DNA from: CADDYT01 sp035294125
GTDB taxonomy: Bacteria > Chloroflexota > Ktedonobacteria > Ktedonobacterales > Ktedonobacteraceae
Direction of reading: 5' to 3'
Length of the DNA stretch: 64,000 nt
Assembly (NCBI GenBank): GCA_035294125.1
Contig: DATGLM010000077.1
Span: 62,001 to 126,000 of the forward strand
Shown here: positions 1 to 8,380 of the stretch, one piece after another
Layout: each line of letters begins with the position of its first letter
Position numbering within the stretch: position 1 is the first letter of the stretch
Program-made: the position numbers and the translations under genes
Notes under the pieces: model-generated
Database searches by the model: none
The model's input: only the letters and a program-made list of their open reading frames with translations
Told to the model about the DNA's origin: nothing

Positions 1-40
1 CTTTTCCTACCTGGTGCGCCAGGGTTACTTCACCGGGCAT
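1..40 (-). CDS. Start of an unidentified gene, cut by the window edge
   Basis: On the minus strand an ATG at 40-38 is preceded by an AGGAG sequence about ten bases upstream, inside the 55-base gap after the zinc-ribbon phosphatase gene. Thirteen codons are visible (MPGEVTLAHQVGK). It would be the fourth gene of the phosphatase/kinase operon. Too little is present to identify the product, so function is unknown. Confidence 0.4.
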   Translation of the reverse strand, partial: MPGEVTLAHQVGK

Positions 41-95
41 ATTACATAGCTCCTTTCACGCTAATTCTGCCATAGTATATCATAAGGTTGCACAT

Positions 96-2138
96 TTAAG
101 ACACGAAAACGACGACCGCGCTGACATTGTCTTCGCCTCCATTGGCGTTCGCGGCCTCTATGAGCTGCGTGCAGGCTACCTGTGGATTGGGTGCCTGTGT
201 GAGAATGCTCTCGATCTGTGGATTGCGTACCATTTCCCACAGCCCATCCGAACAGCTCAGCAAGATGTCGCCCGGATGCAATTGTTGTTTAAAGATATCG
301 ATCTGCACATTGTGCTTATCCCCCAGGCTGCGGAAAATCTGGCTGCGCTGCGGGTGAGTATAGACATCTTCGGGCTGGATCAGGCCACCGGCGACAAGCT
401 GGCCGACCAGCGAATGATCGGTGGTGAGCTGGTAGATTTTGCCCCCGCGCACCATGTAGGTTCTGCTGTCCCCTACATTTACAATATACGCAGTATCCCC
501 CACAATCATAAAACCGGTGAGCGTGGAACCCATATCGGTCTTGTCTTTCTGGTTCATCTGCACCAGCACATCGTTGGCATCGGCTACCGCGCCATGCAGC
601 AGGCTCACGGCGGCATCTTCATCCAGGTTCGTGGGCTTTGCCGACTCGCCGCCAGCCTTTTCATCGGCAAGCGGCCCAGCCAGCAGGTCGCGTACCGTGC
701 GCTCGGCAATGACGTTGATGGCGACGCGGCTGGCAAGCTGGCCGTTATCGTGTCCGCCCAGGCCATCGGCGACGATGAAGACGCCGACCGGCATGGAGAT
801 GGACTCGTGGACGCGCTCAAGCAGGAGGGCCAGCGTGCTGTCCTCGTTGGGTTCCGAGCGGCGCACGTTGCCCGCGTCCGAATCGGTCGCGACCTGCAGG
901 TGAACGCCGGTGGGGAAGGCATTCTGCTCGACCAGCGGCTGCTCGATAGCATAGGTGCGCCCGTTATCGACGAAGGTATTGACGATCGCGCCTTGCAGTA
1001 CGGCGGCTTCTTCCTGCTGGCCCTGCTCAGATGAATACTCATGCATGACATAGGGAATGTTGAGCAGTTCGGCCCCGCAATCGATGCAGAACTCGTCGCC
1101 CTCGGCGTTTTGCGTTGAGCCGCAGTTCCAGCACTTTTGATATCCCTGCCGGTCTATCACCTGGTACGTATTCTCGCTCTCGCCCGCGCTGACAACGCCG
1201 CTAATCTCGTAGCGCCCGTCAACCACGGCTCCGACGGCAAGGGCGGCAAACGCGGGGGGAGCTTCCCGCTCTTCTGGCTGCTCTGCCTGCTCTGAGGTGT
1301 CTGCGGGGTTTGGCTGCCCGGCCTCCTCTTTTGGCTCAGGCGCGTGCGCTGCGCCGTGCTCATCTTTCTGCGCTTCCCGCGGCTCTTCACCCTCCTGCTC
1401 TTCCTGGGGGTCGCTTCCTTCGCCTGCCTGCGCGGCAGCCTGTGTTGTTTCGCCCTCGACTTCTGGTGTAGTTGTCGCCGTCTCACTTTCTCCTGCTGGC
1501 TGCCCATGCTCCTGCGCTGTCGGCGCTTCTGTTGTAGCTTCTGGAGTCGGAGGTGATGGTGGAGGCGGGGGTGGAATGGGGATAGGCTCTTCTTCCTCGT
1601 TGTGAGGTGTGATAATCACCGTTGGCATGTCGGCAATGTCTTCCGTCGTGTTTTGCGCTGTGTTCGTCTGAATGTCATCTCTACTGGCTTCCGCCGCCGG
1701 TGCCTGCCGCGTATCGCTCATCTGCGCGGCCTGTTCCTGCTCCCGCTCTGTCGGAGGCTGGCCGTTCACCGCGGAAGCGGCCCGCGCCTGTTCGGCCTCT
1801 TGCTGCCAGCGCCGCGCATTAAAAGCCACCATCTGCTCCGGCGTAAGGATCTGTGTCGGAGCCTGGCTAATATCTTCTATCTCCTCCACCGTTACCTTGA
1901 GCGGAGCCTGCTCAGTGGAAGCTGTTTCCGACTCGGCGGGAGCAAGGGACGCCGGTACTGTTGCTTCCACTGTTGACTGCGTATCCGGCTCAACGGGATG
2001 AGTTGGGCCAGAGGCGGTAGTAGCGGTAGTAGCGGCAGTGGTCACCGAGGGAGCCATTTCCACTGTTAGCCGCTTGCCGCAGCCCTTACAAAACTTGGCA
2101 TCTTCACGATTTACTGTATTGCACGTTGGACAGATCAT
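96..2138 (-). CDS. PP2C-family protein phosphatase with two zinc ribbons and a Pro/Glu-rich linker
   Basis: 680 residues. An N-terminal zinc ribbon (Cys 3, 6, 17, 20; CPTC..FCKGCG) is followed by about 270 residues of low-complexity Ala/Pro/Glu/Thr sequence. A short stretch near residues 305-335 (VDGRYEIS..) resembles the start of a kinase N-lobe. A second ribbon lies near 336-355 (CWNC..FCIDCG), and the PP2C catalytic domain occupies about 420-680. Its metal-binding motifs are visible: EPNEDS, VADGLGGHD, VNVGDSRTY, CSDGLWEM and GGEDNVS. It should dephosphorylate Ser/Thr residues with Mn/Mg in the cytoplasm; no membrane segment is seen. It lies 30 bases downstream of the kinase gene, so the kinase and both phosphatases probably act on shared targets. 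The domain call is secure; the substrates are unknown. Confidence 0.9.
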   Translation of the reverse strand: MICPTCNTVNREDAKFCKGCGKRLTVEMAPSVTTAATTATTASGPTHPVEPDTQSTVEATVPASLAPAESETASTEQAPLKVTVEEIEDISQAPTQILTPEQMVAFNARRWQQEAEQARAASAVNGQPPTEREQEQAAQMSDTRQAPAAEASRDDIQTNTAQNTTEDIADMPTVIITPHNEEEEPIPIPPPPPPSPPTPEATTEAPTAQEHGQPAGESETATTTPEVEGETTQAAAQAGEGSDPQEEQEGEEPREAQKDEHGAAHAPEPKEEAGQPNPADTSEQAEQPEEREAPPAFAALAVGAVVDGRYEISGVVSAGESENTYQVIDRQGYQKCWNCGSTQNAEGDEFCIDCGAELLNIPYVMHEYSSEQGQQEEAAVLQGAIVNTFVDNGRTYAIEQPLVEQNAFPTGVHLQVATDSDAGNVRRSEPNEDSTLALLLERVHESISMPVGVFIVADGLGGHDNGQLASRVAINVIAERTVRDLLAGPLADEKAGGESAKPTNLDEDAAVSLLHGAVADANDVLVQMNQKDKTDMGSTLTGFMIVGDTAYIVNVGDSRTYMVRGGKIYQLTTDHSLVGQLVAGGLIQPEDVYTHPQRSQIFRSLGDKHNVQIDIFKQQLHPGDILLSCSDGLWEMVRNPQIESILTQAPNPQVACTQLIEAANANGGEDNVSAVVVFVS

Positions 2139-2168
2139 TCCTGCCCTCCTTACCAGAAGATTAGTGTG

Positions 2169-4274
2169 TTACAATTGCTTTTGCACGCGTAACGCATCCA
2201 CGTTATTAGGGTCGCGTTGCAATGCCTCCTGCACCATGCGCCTGGCCTCGTTTTTCATCTTGAGGCGCAGGTAGCACTTTGCCATCTCGGTGTAGATTTC
2301 GGGGTTATCGGGCAAGAGTTGGCGCGCCTTCTCAAAGGCATCGAGGGCGGTCTTCCACTCACGCTTGCGACTGTATGCCCGGCCAAGCTCGTACCAGACT
2401 TCAGGTGACGATGGCTCAAGGCGCGTGGCCTCTTGCAGCGTTCTGATAGCGGCAGGAAGACGTCCCATCTCAGCGTAGAGTCTGCCCAGCGCCACAAGAA
2501 TCAACGGGTGATCGGATTTCCTCTTCAGCCCATCGAGGAAGTAGGCTTCAGCCTCGCGCAGGTAACCCTGATCCATTGAGACCAGGCCAAGCTGGTAATA
2601 GACGGCCTCGTCCTGCGGGGCAAGCTGGCGCGCTTGCAGGAAGGCCGAGGCGGCCTGCGCGTAGAGTCCCAGGTCGCGATAGGTCATGCCAAGCTGGAAG
2701 AAGGCATCCACAGCATCCGCTTTAATGCGCGTGGCTTCGGCAAACTGCTCTGCCGCCAGTTTCATATTCTCCTCAAAGAGCTTTTTATCTTTCTCTTTCT
2801 CCGACTGCGCGTACTGTCGGTAGGCGCGTCCCAGATTGTACAGGGCCTCGTAGGAGGGTTGCCCTGAGCCGCGTGCCAGTTGGAACTGGCGAATGGCCTC
2901 AAGATAGTTCCTGTCGGTAAGGTACTGCCTTCCCAGCCGCAGCGCTACAGCCGGGTCGTTCGTGGCGACTGAGCTGGCAGGATTGGCCGCGACCGGACGC
3001 GCAGGGATGGCATGTGGTTGCACGGTCTGACCTGCCTGTACCGGTCTGGCGCGAATGGGCTGCACCGGGCGCGAGGGAATCGGCTGTACCGGACGCGCCT
3101 GAATAGGCGCACGCTGTGAGGGATACGATGCGACGGGAACGCGTGGAGCGATACGGGCATTGACCTGTGGCGGCACTGCGGTGGCTCCCTGTACCAGGGG
3201 CTGGCCGTCAACCTTGCAGAACTTGGCATTGGGCCGGTTCACGTAGCCACAGCGCGGGCAGATCAGGCCATTGCTGTTCGCGTTGTTATTGTTGCTGGCC
3301 GGATCCGGATTGCGGCCGGTCGCTACCACCACCGTCGCATTGGGCGAGATGGCGGGAATCGAGATTGTGGCTGGCGCGGCTTGATTGGGCAGGCACTGCT
3401 GCAAGGCGGTGCGCATAGCTTCCGCGCTCTGGAAACGCTGGGCCGGATTCTGCTGCATGGCCTTGATAATGACCTGCTCGACGGGACAGACCAGCCTGTT
3501 GCCGACCTGCACCGTGCGCAGGCGCGGATTCTTGGCGCGGATGCTGCCCGGAGCGGGCGTCTGGATCGGATCCGGTTCATAGTTGGTCAGCAGGTGGTAC
3601 ATCGTCGCGCCCAGCGAATAGATATCCGAGCGCGCATCGGTCTGCACCAGTTGTCCGGGATTGTTCGCGCTGCGCTTCTGACCGGGAGCGACAATGGAGC
3701 CGAGGTGTTCGGGCGAGGCGTAGGAGATGGTTCCCAGGTTCTCCGTGTTGGTGCGCTTGTTGGGGTCGAAACGGCGTGCGATGCCGAAGTCGATCAACTG
3801 CACATCGCCGGAAGGCGTGACCATGATATTGCCCGGTTTCAGGTCGCGCAGGATGATCGGTGGGGTGCGCGTGTGAATGTAGGTCAGAGCTTCACAGACC
3901 TGCATCATCCAGTTGATGACTTTCTCTTCGTCCAGCGGCCTCTTGTTCTCTTCCAGAATCTTATCCAGGCTTTTTCCAGGCACAAACTCCATGACATAGT
4001 AGTAGTTGCCCCGCTCCTGAAACTTGAACATGAACATCGGGATGCGTGGATGCTTGAGATGGAACAACAAATCCACCTCTTTGTTGAATCGCTCAATAGC
4101 CGATTTCCGGTCCTCTTCGCTAAGGTTCGGGCTGAGGAGCAGTTCTTTGATTGCCCGGTAGTAGCCCGGCATATCGACCTGTTCCACTTTGTAGACAGTA
4201 CCCATGCCACCTTCGCCAAGCACCTGAACGATTTTGTATCTTCCATCAAGGACTGTGCCTAATGGTAAAGGCAT
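2169..4274 (-). CDS. Soluble Ser/Thr protein kinase (Hanks type) with zinc ribbon and C-terminal TPRs
   Basis: 701 residues from the ATG at 4274, chosen because GGAGAAG lies just upstream and the frame then begins MPLPLGTVLDGRY, as usual for bacterial kinases. The kinase domain (about 13-280) shows the Gly-rich loop GEGGMG, Lys43 in AIKE, catalytic LRDLKPGN (Leu in place of the usual His of HRD) and IDFG. A Pro/Arg-rich linker holds a zinc-ribbon-like segment (CPRC..FCKVDG, one Cys replaced). Residues from about 430 on are TPR repeats, probably for protein docking. No transmembrane helix is seen, unlike PknB-type receptors. The gene sits 28 bases downstream of a PP2C phosphatase gene and 30 upstream of a second, giving an antagonistic signalling operon. 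Confidence 0.92.
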   Translation of the reverse strand: MPLPLGTVLDGRYKIVQVLGEGGMGTVYKVEQVDMPGYYRAIKELLLSPNLSEEDRKSAIERFNKEVDLLFHLKHPRIPMFMFKFQERGNYYYVMEFVPGKSLDKILEENKRPLDEEKVINWMMQVCEALTYIHTRTPPIILRDLKPGNIMVTPSGDVQLIDFGIARRFDPNKRTNTENLGTISYASPEHLGSIVAPGQKRSANNPGQLVQTDARSDIYSLGATMYHLLTNYEPDPIQTPAPGSIRAKNPRLRTVQVGNRLVCPVEQVIIKAMQQNPAQRFQSAEAMRTALQQCLPNQAAPATISIPAISPNATVVVATGRNPDPASNNNNANSNGLICPRCGYVNRPNAKFCKVDGQPLVQGATAVPPQVNARIAPRVPVASYPSQRAPIQARPVQPIPSRPVQPIRARPVQAGQTVQPHAIPARPVAANPASSVATNDPAVALRLGRQYLTDRNYLEAIRQFQLARGSGQPSYEALYNLGRAYRQYAQSEKEKDKKLFEENMKLAAEQFAEATRIKADAVDAFFQLGMTYRDLGLYAQAASAFLQARQLAPQDEAVYYQLGLVSMDQGYLREAEAYFLDGLKRKSDHPLILVALGRLYAEMGRLPAAIRTLQEATRLEPSSPEVWYELGRAYSRKREWKTALDAFEKARQLLPDNPEIYTEMAKCYLRLKMKNEARRMVQEALQRDPNNVDALRVQKQL

Positions 4275-4302
4275 ACTTCTATCTTCTCCAGAAGTACTTG
4301 CG

Positions 4303-5190
4303 CTACACGGCAGAAACATGAACGACGACGGCGGTAATGTTATCCTCGCCGCCGTTCTCGTTTGCCATCGCAATGAGTTTATCACAGATTGCCTGCGGGC
4401 TGGCCTTTTCGCTGAGCGCCTTCAGCAGGTCATCGTGCCGCACCATCTCCCAGAGGCCGTCCGAGCAGAGCAGCAGGGTGTCATTGGGCTGGAGAGTCTC
4501 CTGGAAGACATCAACATCAATGTTTTTATGCCCGGCACCCAACGAGCGATAAATCAGGTTGCGTTGTGGGTGCGAGTAGACATCTTCGGGTTCGATCTGT
4601 CTGGCCTCGACCAGTTTGGCTACCAGCGAATGATCTTTGGTCAAAGGGCTGAGCTGGCCGGTGCGCAAAAGATAGGTGCGGCTATCGCCCACGTTCGCGA
4701 TATAGGCTTGATCGTTCTCAATTAAGACGGCGGTAACTGTCGAACCGAGGCCGCGAGAACCTGTATGGCGCTCGCCGTAACTGACAATGGCCCGATTAGC
4801 CTGCTGGATGGCATTCTTCAGTTGCTCCTCGACAGACTGAGAAATCGGCGTTTCCGGCAGCTTGCGCGTCTTCAATTTTTCTTCGTCTTCCGGCTTCACG
4901 CGATTTATCACAATCGTTGCATCGTCATCATCTTCTTGAGCGACTGGCAGTTTGATAGTGGGTTGCTCGGTAAGAGGTTTGAAAAAACTATCGAGAGCTT
5001 TGCTGATCGTCTCCACAGCAATTCTGCTGGCTACTTCTCCGGCCTGATATCCTCCCATCCCATCGGCGACGATAAAGAGACCGCGATCCCCCGTCTCCGT
5101 CGATTCGATGCGCTTATACGAGCAGTCTTCATTCTGCTCGCGCTGCCTCCCCACATCGGTTTTATCGGCAGCAATTAACTTGATAGGCAT
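4303..5190 (-). CDS. PP2C-family Ser/Thr protein phosphatase
   Basis: 295 residues from the ATG at 5190, which has GAGGG eleven bases upstream; an earlier in-frame start at 5241 would add 17 unconserved residues. The whole protein is one PP2C domain: REQNED, VADGMGGYQAG, NVGDSRTYLL, KDHSLV, CSDGLWEM and GGEDNITA. An acidic insertion near 105-150 (EDDDDAT..) interrupts the domain. It is the first gene of the operon with the TPR kinase and the zinc-ribbon phosphatase and probably reverses kinase action. It is similar in catalytic sequence to the phosphatase at 96-2138, so the two look like paralogues. Confidence 0.93.
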   Translation of the reverse strand: MPIKLIAADKTDVGRQREQNEDCSYKRIESTETGDRGLFIVADGMGGYQAGEVASRIAVETISKALDSFFKPLTEQPTIKLPVAQEDDDDATIVINRVKPEDEEKLKTRKLPETPISQSVEEQLKNAIQQANRAIVSYGERHTGSRGLGSTVTAVLIENDQAYIANVGDSRTYLLRTGQLSPLTKDHSLVAKLVEARQIEPEDVYSHPQRNLIYRSLGAGHKNIDVDVFQETLQPNDTLLLCSDGLWEMVRHDDLLKALSEKASPQAICDKLIAMANENGGEDNITAVVVHVSAV

Positions 5191-5258
5191 TAGAAAATCC
5201 CTCACATAGATGTACGTATTCATTGAGCAGGAACGTTGCATAAGTTTATCACATGCTC

Positions 5259-5287
5259 ACTATAACATAAAGTGGTTTTTCTGGCAA
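5259..5287 (-). promoter_or_regulatory. Putative sigma70-type promoter of the phosphatase/kinase operon
   Basis: On the minus strand TTGCCA (5287-5282) and TATAGT (5264-5259) are 17 bases apart, about 70 bases upstream of the phosphatase ATG at 5190. Spacing and sequence fit a vegetative promoter. This is prediction only. Confidence 0.5.
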
Positions 5288-5385
5288 TGAAGCGTCTTCA
5301 ATCCGCTTTTCAAGGTTATAACCAGGACGTATATGCGTCCTTTCCATTCATCGTGATTATTACGAAGCAGGTCGATATGGGTTGC

Positions 5386-5442
5386 AATAAGGGTATGTTG
5401 TAGAGACACGCCCATCGCGTGTCTCTACAACATACCCTTATT
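5386..5442. repeat. 25-bp perfect inverted repeat with 7-base loop overlapping the der stop codon
   Basis: Arms 5386-5410 and 5418-5442 are exact reverse complements around the loop CCCATCG. The der stop codon (5440-5438) lies inside one arm. No T-tract follows in the der direction; a T-rich stretch follows on the plus strand, where no gene ends. It may act as a 3'-end or terminator element. Similar but unrelated palindromes sit at several other gene ends in this window. Confidence 0.85.
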
Positions 5443-6859
5443 TTTCTTTCTGTTCAGAGCGAGGGCGGGGTTTGAACTGGAGGCGAAGGGCGGTTCCTTT
5501 GAAGCCGAAGGCTTCGCGCAGGCGATTTTCCAGGTAGCGCTCGTAGGCGAAGTGAACGGCTTCGGTGTCGTTGACGAAGAAGACGAAGGTGGGCGGGTTC
5601 ACCGCTGTCTGCGTCGCGTAATAAATCTTCAGCGTCTTGCCTTTGAACGCGGTCGGGTTGTGCCGATTGACGGCCTCGCGCACCACTTCGTTGAGTTTCG
5701 AGGTGGAGATGCGCAGGAAACGCATGTCCGCGATATTGATGGCCGATTCGAGCAGCGACTTGACGTGATAGCCCGTCTTCGCCGAGGTGAAGACGATGGG
5801 GGCGTAGGGGATGAATTTCAGCCCCTCGCCCAGTGCCCGCTGGTATGCTTCCGCCGTCTTGATCTCCTCCGCCTCGCTGGGAAAGCGGCCCTCGCGTTCG
5901 GCGCGGCGCTGCTCCTGCGCCAGGTCCCACTTATTGACGACGATGATCACGCCTCTGGCCTGCTCCTGAATCACTCCGGCAATGTGTGTGTCCTGCGCCG
6001 CCAGTCCCTCGCTGGCATCTATTACAAGGAAAACGACGTCGGCGCGTTCGATGGCGCGAGTGGCGCGCAGTACGCTGTATTTCTCCACACCGGGTCCGAC
6101 ACGCCCGCGCCGACGAATGCCTGCCGTGTCCACCAGCACAATCTTGCGCCCCTCGAACTCGAACTCGGTGTCGATGGCGTCGCGCGTCGTGCCGGGAACC
6201 TCGCTGACGATGGAACGTTCGCTGCCCAGGATGGCGTTGAGCAGGGAAGATTTGCCCACGTTTGGCCGTCCGACGATGGCGATACGCACCACGTCTTCCT
6301 CTTCCTCGCCTTCACCCTCTTCCTCCGGCGGCGGCAGCTCCTCCACAATGCGATCGAGCAGGTCGCCAGTGCCGACGCCCTGAGTAGAGGAAAGCACAAT
6401 CGGCTCGCCCAGTCCCAGACTGTAAAACTCAACGGCATCCATGCGCCGCGCCTCGTTATCGGCCTTGTTCGCGGCCAGAATGACAGGCTTCTTCGTGCGG
6501 CGCAGCAGGTCGGCCACCTCTTCATCGGCGGCGGTAATGCCAGAACGAGCATCAACCATGAAGACAATGACATCGGCCTCTTCAATTGCCAGTTCCGCCT
6601 GCGCCTTGACCTGGTTCATAATGCTGCCCGGCTGCCCGTTCAACCCGACCTGTCCGGCGGGAATCTCCGACCCCAGTTCCAGCCCGCCGGTATCGATCAG
6701 GGTAAATTCGCGCCCGTTCCAATCCGTATCGCCATACAAACGGTCGCGGGTGGTTCCCGGCATATCCTCAACAATGGCGCGCCGCTCGCCAATCATGCGA
6801 TTAAAAAACGTCGATTTACCGACATTCGGTCGGCCAACAATAGCAACAAGTGGTTTCAT
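5438..6859 (-). CDS. der: Ribosome-assembly GTPase Der (EngA)
   Basis: 473 residues with the two tandem G domains unique to Der. The first (1-170) has GRPNVGKST, a PGTTRD switch I, DTGG and NKAD. The second (about 195-370) has GRPNVGKSS, PGTTRDAID, DTAG and NKWD. An acidic linker joins them, and the C-terminal KH-like domain that packs on 23S rRNA follows. Der acts in 50S subunit maturation and is essential in most bacteria. The start is supported by GGAG about 8 bases upstream. A hairpin followed by a T-run lies in the leader, and a long palindrome covers the stop codon. Confidence 0.97.
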   Translation of the reverse strand: MKPLVAIVGRPNVGKSTFFNRMIGERRAIVEDMPGTTRDRLYGDTDWNGREFTLIDTGGLELGSEIPAGQVGLNGQPGSIMNQVKAQAELAIEEADVIVFMVDARSGITAADEEVADLLRRTKKPVILAANKADNEARRMDAVEFYSLGLGEPIVLSSTQGVGTGDLLDRIVEELPPPEEEGEGEEEEDVVRIAIVGRPNVGKSSLLNAILGSERSIVSEVPGTTRDAIDTEFEFEGRKIVLVDTAGIRRRGRVGPGVEKYSVLRATRAIERADVVFLVIDASEGLAAQDTHIAGVIQEQARGVIIVVNKWDLAQEQRRAEREGRFPSEAEEIKTAEAYQRALGEGLKFIPYAPIVFTSAKTGYHVKSLLESAINIADMRFLRISTSKLNEVVREAVNRHNPTAFKGKTLKIYYATQTAVNPPTFVFFVNDTEAVHFAYERYLENRLREAFGFKGTALRLQFKPRPRSEQKEK

Positions 6860-6876
6860 AAGCCTCTCCGCCCTTT

Positions 6877-6899
6877 AAAAAAGCACCCTCTTCGGGTGC
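6877..6899 (-). terminator. Intrinsic terminator hairpin in the der leader
   Basis: On the minus strand GCACCC, loop GAAGA, GGGTGC is followed at once by six T residues. It lies between a strong -10 sequence (6939-6934) and the der start. It may end transcription from the HNH gene, or act as an attenuator of der. Confidence 0.7.
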
Positions 6900-6933
6900 C
6901 TGCATAAAAGTCCTTCCCTGTATGTTTTCACGT

Positions 6934-6939
6934 ATTATA
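6934..6939 (-). promoter_or_regulatory. der: Putative der promoter, -10 element
   Basis: A consensus TATAAT on the minus strand lies about 75 bases upstream of the der ATG. I see no good -35 at the expected spacing, so the promoter call rests on the -10 box and on its place between the HNH gene and der. Confidence 0.4.
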
Positions 6940-6987
6940 ACATACTTTGAGAGATTGACATAGCCTCTCTCTTCGCCATGCTTGCCG

Positions 6988-7413
6988 TCATGTAGATGGT
7001 TTGTTCCTTTTGAATTTTCGCTCCAACCATTCCAGTAGATATCGTTGATCGTCGATGGTAGCGCGGCGAACCTGAGAGAGCAGATGAATACGATCTGGTT
7101 TGGGTGGTGAAATATTCTGAAGCCCTTCATTGCAGTTGGTGCAGACGGCGCGCAGGTTGCCAGGTTCGTCGGAGCCACCCTTTGACTTATCGATGATATG
7201 GCCCATCGTGAGGCGCACCGTCCGCGACAGGTCAAAGGGGTCGGGGTCACCTGCAGCGAGACCGCACATCTGACAGGTGTAGCCGTTTCGTTCTAAAACG
7301 TAGGCGCGTGTCTCCTTTGAGATCGAGCGCGAGAAAGCAGGAAGCCGTTTATCGGTTTCCAGAAGGTATTGACCGGGCTTCAGATCTATTCTGTCTGCCC
7401 TGCTCGTTCTCAT
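6988..7413 (-). CDS. HNH endonuclease, likely restriction partner of the adjacent methyltransferase
   Basis: 141 residues with a zinc-finger HNH (McrA-like) fold: CQMCG near 49-53, the GHIID segment carrying the catalytic His, a conserved Asn/Leu segment (GNLRAVC) and CTNCN. HNH proteins of this kind cut DNA as type II restriction enzymes or as nickases. The start lies 65 bases inside the 3' end of the cytosine methyltransferase gene, in another frame, so the two are co-transcribed and probably coupled. Together they look like a compact restriction-modification system inserted between the housekeeping genes der and prs. The recognition site cannot be read from sequence, and a solitary HNH of other function is possible. 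Confidence 0.75.
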   Translation of the reverse strand: MRTSRADRIDLKPGQYLLETDKRLPAFSRSISKETRAYVLERNGYTCQMCGLAAGDPDPFDLSRTVRLTMGHIIDKSKGGSDEPGNLRAVCTNCNEGLQNISPPKPDRIHLLSQVRRATIDDQRYLLEWLERKFKRNKPST

Positions 7414-8353
7414 AGCGTTTGCCGAGAAGAGCGGTCAGGATAGATTCGCCCACGGCACGGGCGACAGGTGGAGGAAATGCGTTGCCGATTTGCCTGTAAG
7501 TCGCAGTTTTGCCACCAGCAAAGTTCCAGGTATCGGAGAAAGCCTGCAGGCGTGCGGTCATGCGCAAGGTCAGTTTTGGCAACCCATCTACGGGAAAGTC
7601 TGTGCCGGGAGCCAGATCGGCTATGCCACAGCCATCGACACCGGGCATTTCCCACTGCTTTCTGGCTCGTGTTGGGCCGAGGTCGGGGCCACCATGCTTT
7701 TTTGAGCCGCCGACCAGCGTAGGAGCAATGGCATTCGCTTTCAGGAGCCATTGCGCCGCACCCTGCCAGCCGCGAGCAGCCATCAGGTCACCGATGGCCT
7801 GACTCACCGTAGACATGGAGCAGCGGGGTTCGGGCCAGCGAAACGCGGCGGCATAGGGCTGCTGCAGCGCCACCAGCACAAAACGCGGGCGCAGTTGAGG
7901 TACACCGAACGAGGCGGCATTCAGTATCTTCCAGCTTATCTCGTAATTCATACTGGCAAGCCGCACGATAAAGGCGTTGCGGTAGGCATCGAATTTAGTT
8001 GCAGCAAAGCCTGGAACATTTTCTAACAATACCGCTTTTGGCCGCGTTTCTGCTATCAGGCGCAGGGCTTCAGGAAAGAGGTCGCGTTCGTCATCGGCTC
8101 CCCGCTGCTTGCCCGCTACTGTAAAAGGTGGGCAGGGAACTCCTCCCGCGAGCAGGTCTATGCCTTGAAAATCCTGGCCGCTTACCGCCCGGATATCGCT
8201 TTCGATGATGTTCCAGCAAGGTCGGTTGAGACGCAGCGTCTGACAGGCTATCGGGTCGATTTCAATTGAAGCACCATGCTCGAAACCGGCCTGTTCCAGC
8301 CCGATGGCTTCGCCACCAGCGCCGCTACAGATATCGAGAACGGTAGGTTTCAT
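7349..8353 (-). CDS. DNA (cytosine-5) methyltransferase
   Basis: 334 residues carrying the ordered m5C methyltransferase motifs: motif I DICSGAGGEAIGLEQAG, motif IV with the catalytic Cys in GGVPCPPFT, motif VI LLENVPGF, motif VIII QLRPRF, and motif X IGNAFPPPVARAVGESI. The target-recognition region between VIII and X is short. It transfers methyl from SAM to C5 of cytosine within a specific site. It overlaps the HNH endonuclease gene by 65 bases, which points to a type II restriction-modification pair rather than an orphan methylase. The ribosome-binding site upstream of the ATG is weak. Confidence 0.92.
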   Translation of the reverse strand: MKPTVLDICSGAGGEAIGLEQAGFEHGASIEIDPIACQTLRLNRPCWNIIESDIRAVSGQDFQGIDLLAGGVPCPPFTVAGKQRGADDERDLFPEALRLIAETRPKAVLLENVPGFAATKFDAYRNAFIVRLASMNYEISWKILNAASFGVPQLRPRFVLVALQQPYAAAFRWPEPRCSMSTVSQAIGDLMAARGWQGAAQWLLKANAIAPTLVGGSKKHGGPDLGPTRARKQWEMPGVDGCGIADLAPGTDFPVDGLPKLTLRMTARLQAFSDTWNFAGGKTATYRQIGNAFPPPVARAVGESILTALLGKRYENEQGRQNRSEARSIPSGNR

Positions 8354-8380
8354 TTTATTTTGCTATCCTTATATTGCTTA

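Noticed and set aside
5552..6907. A 451-codon plus-strand frame opposite der
   Set aside because: It is an antisense shadow of der, with compositional bias and no recognisable domain.
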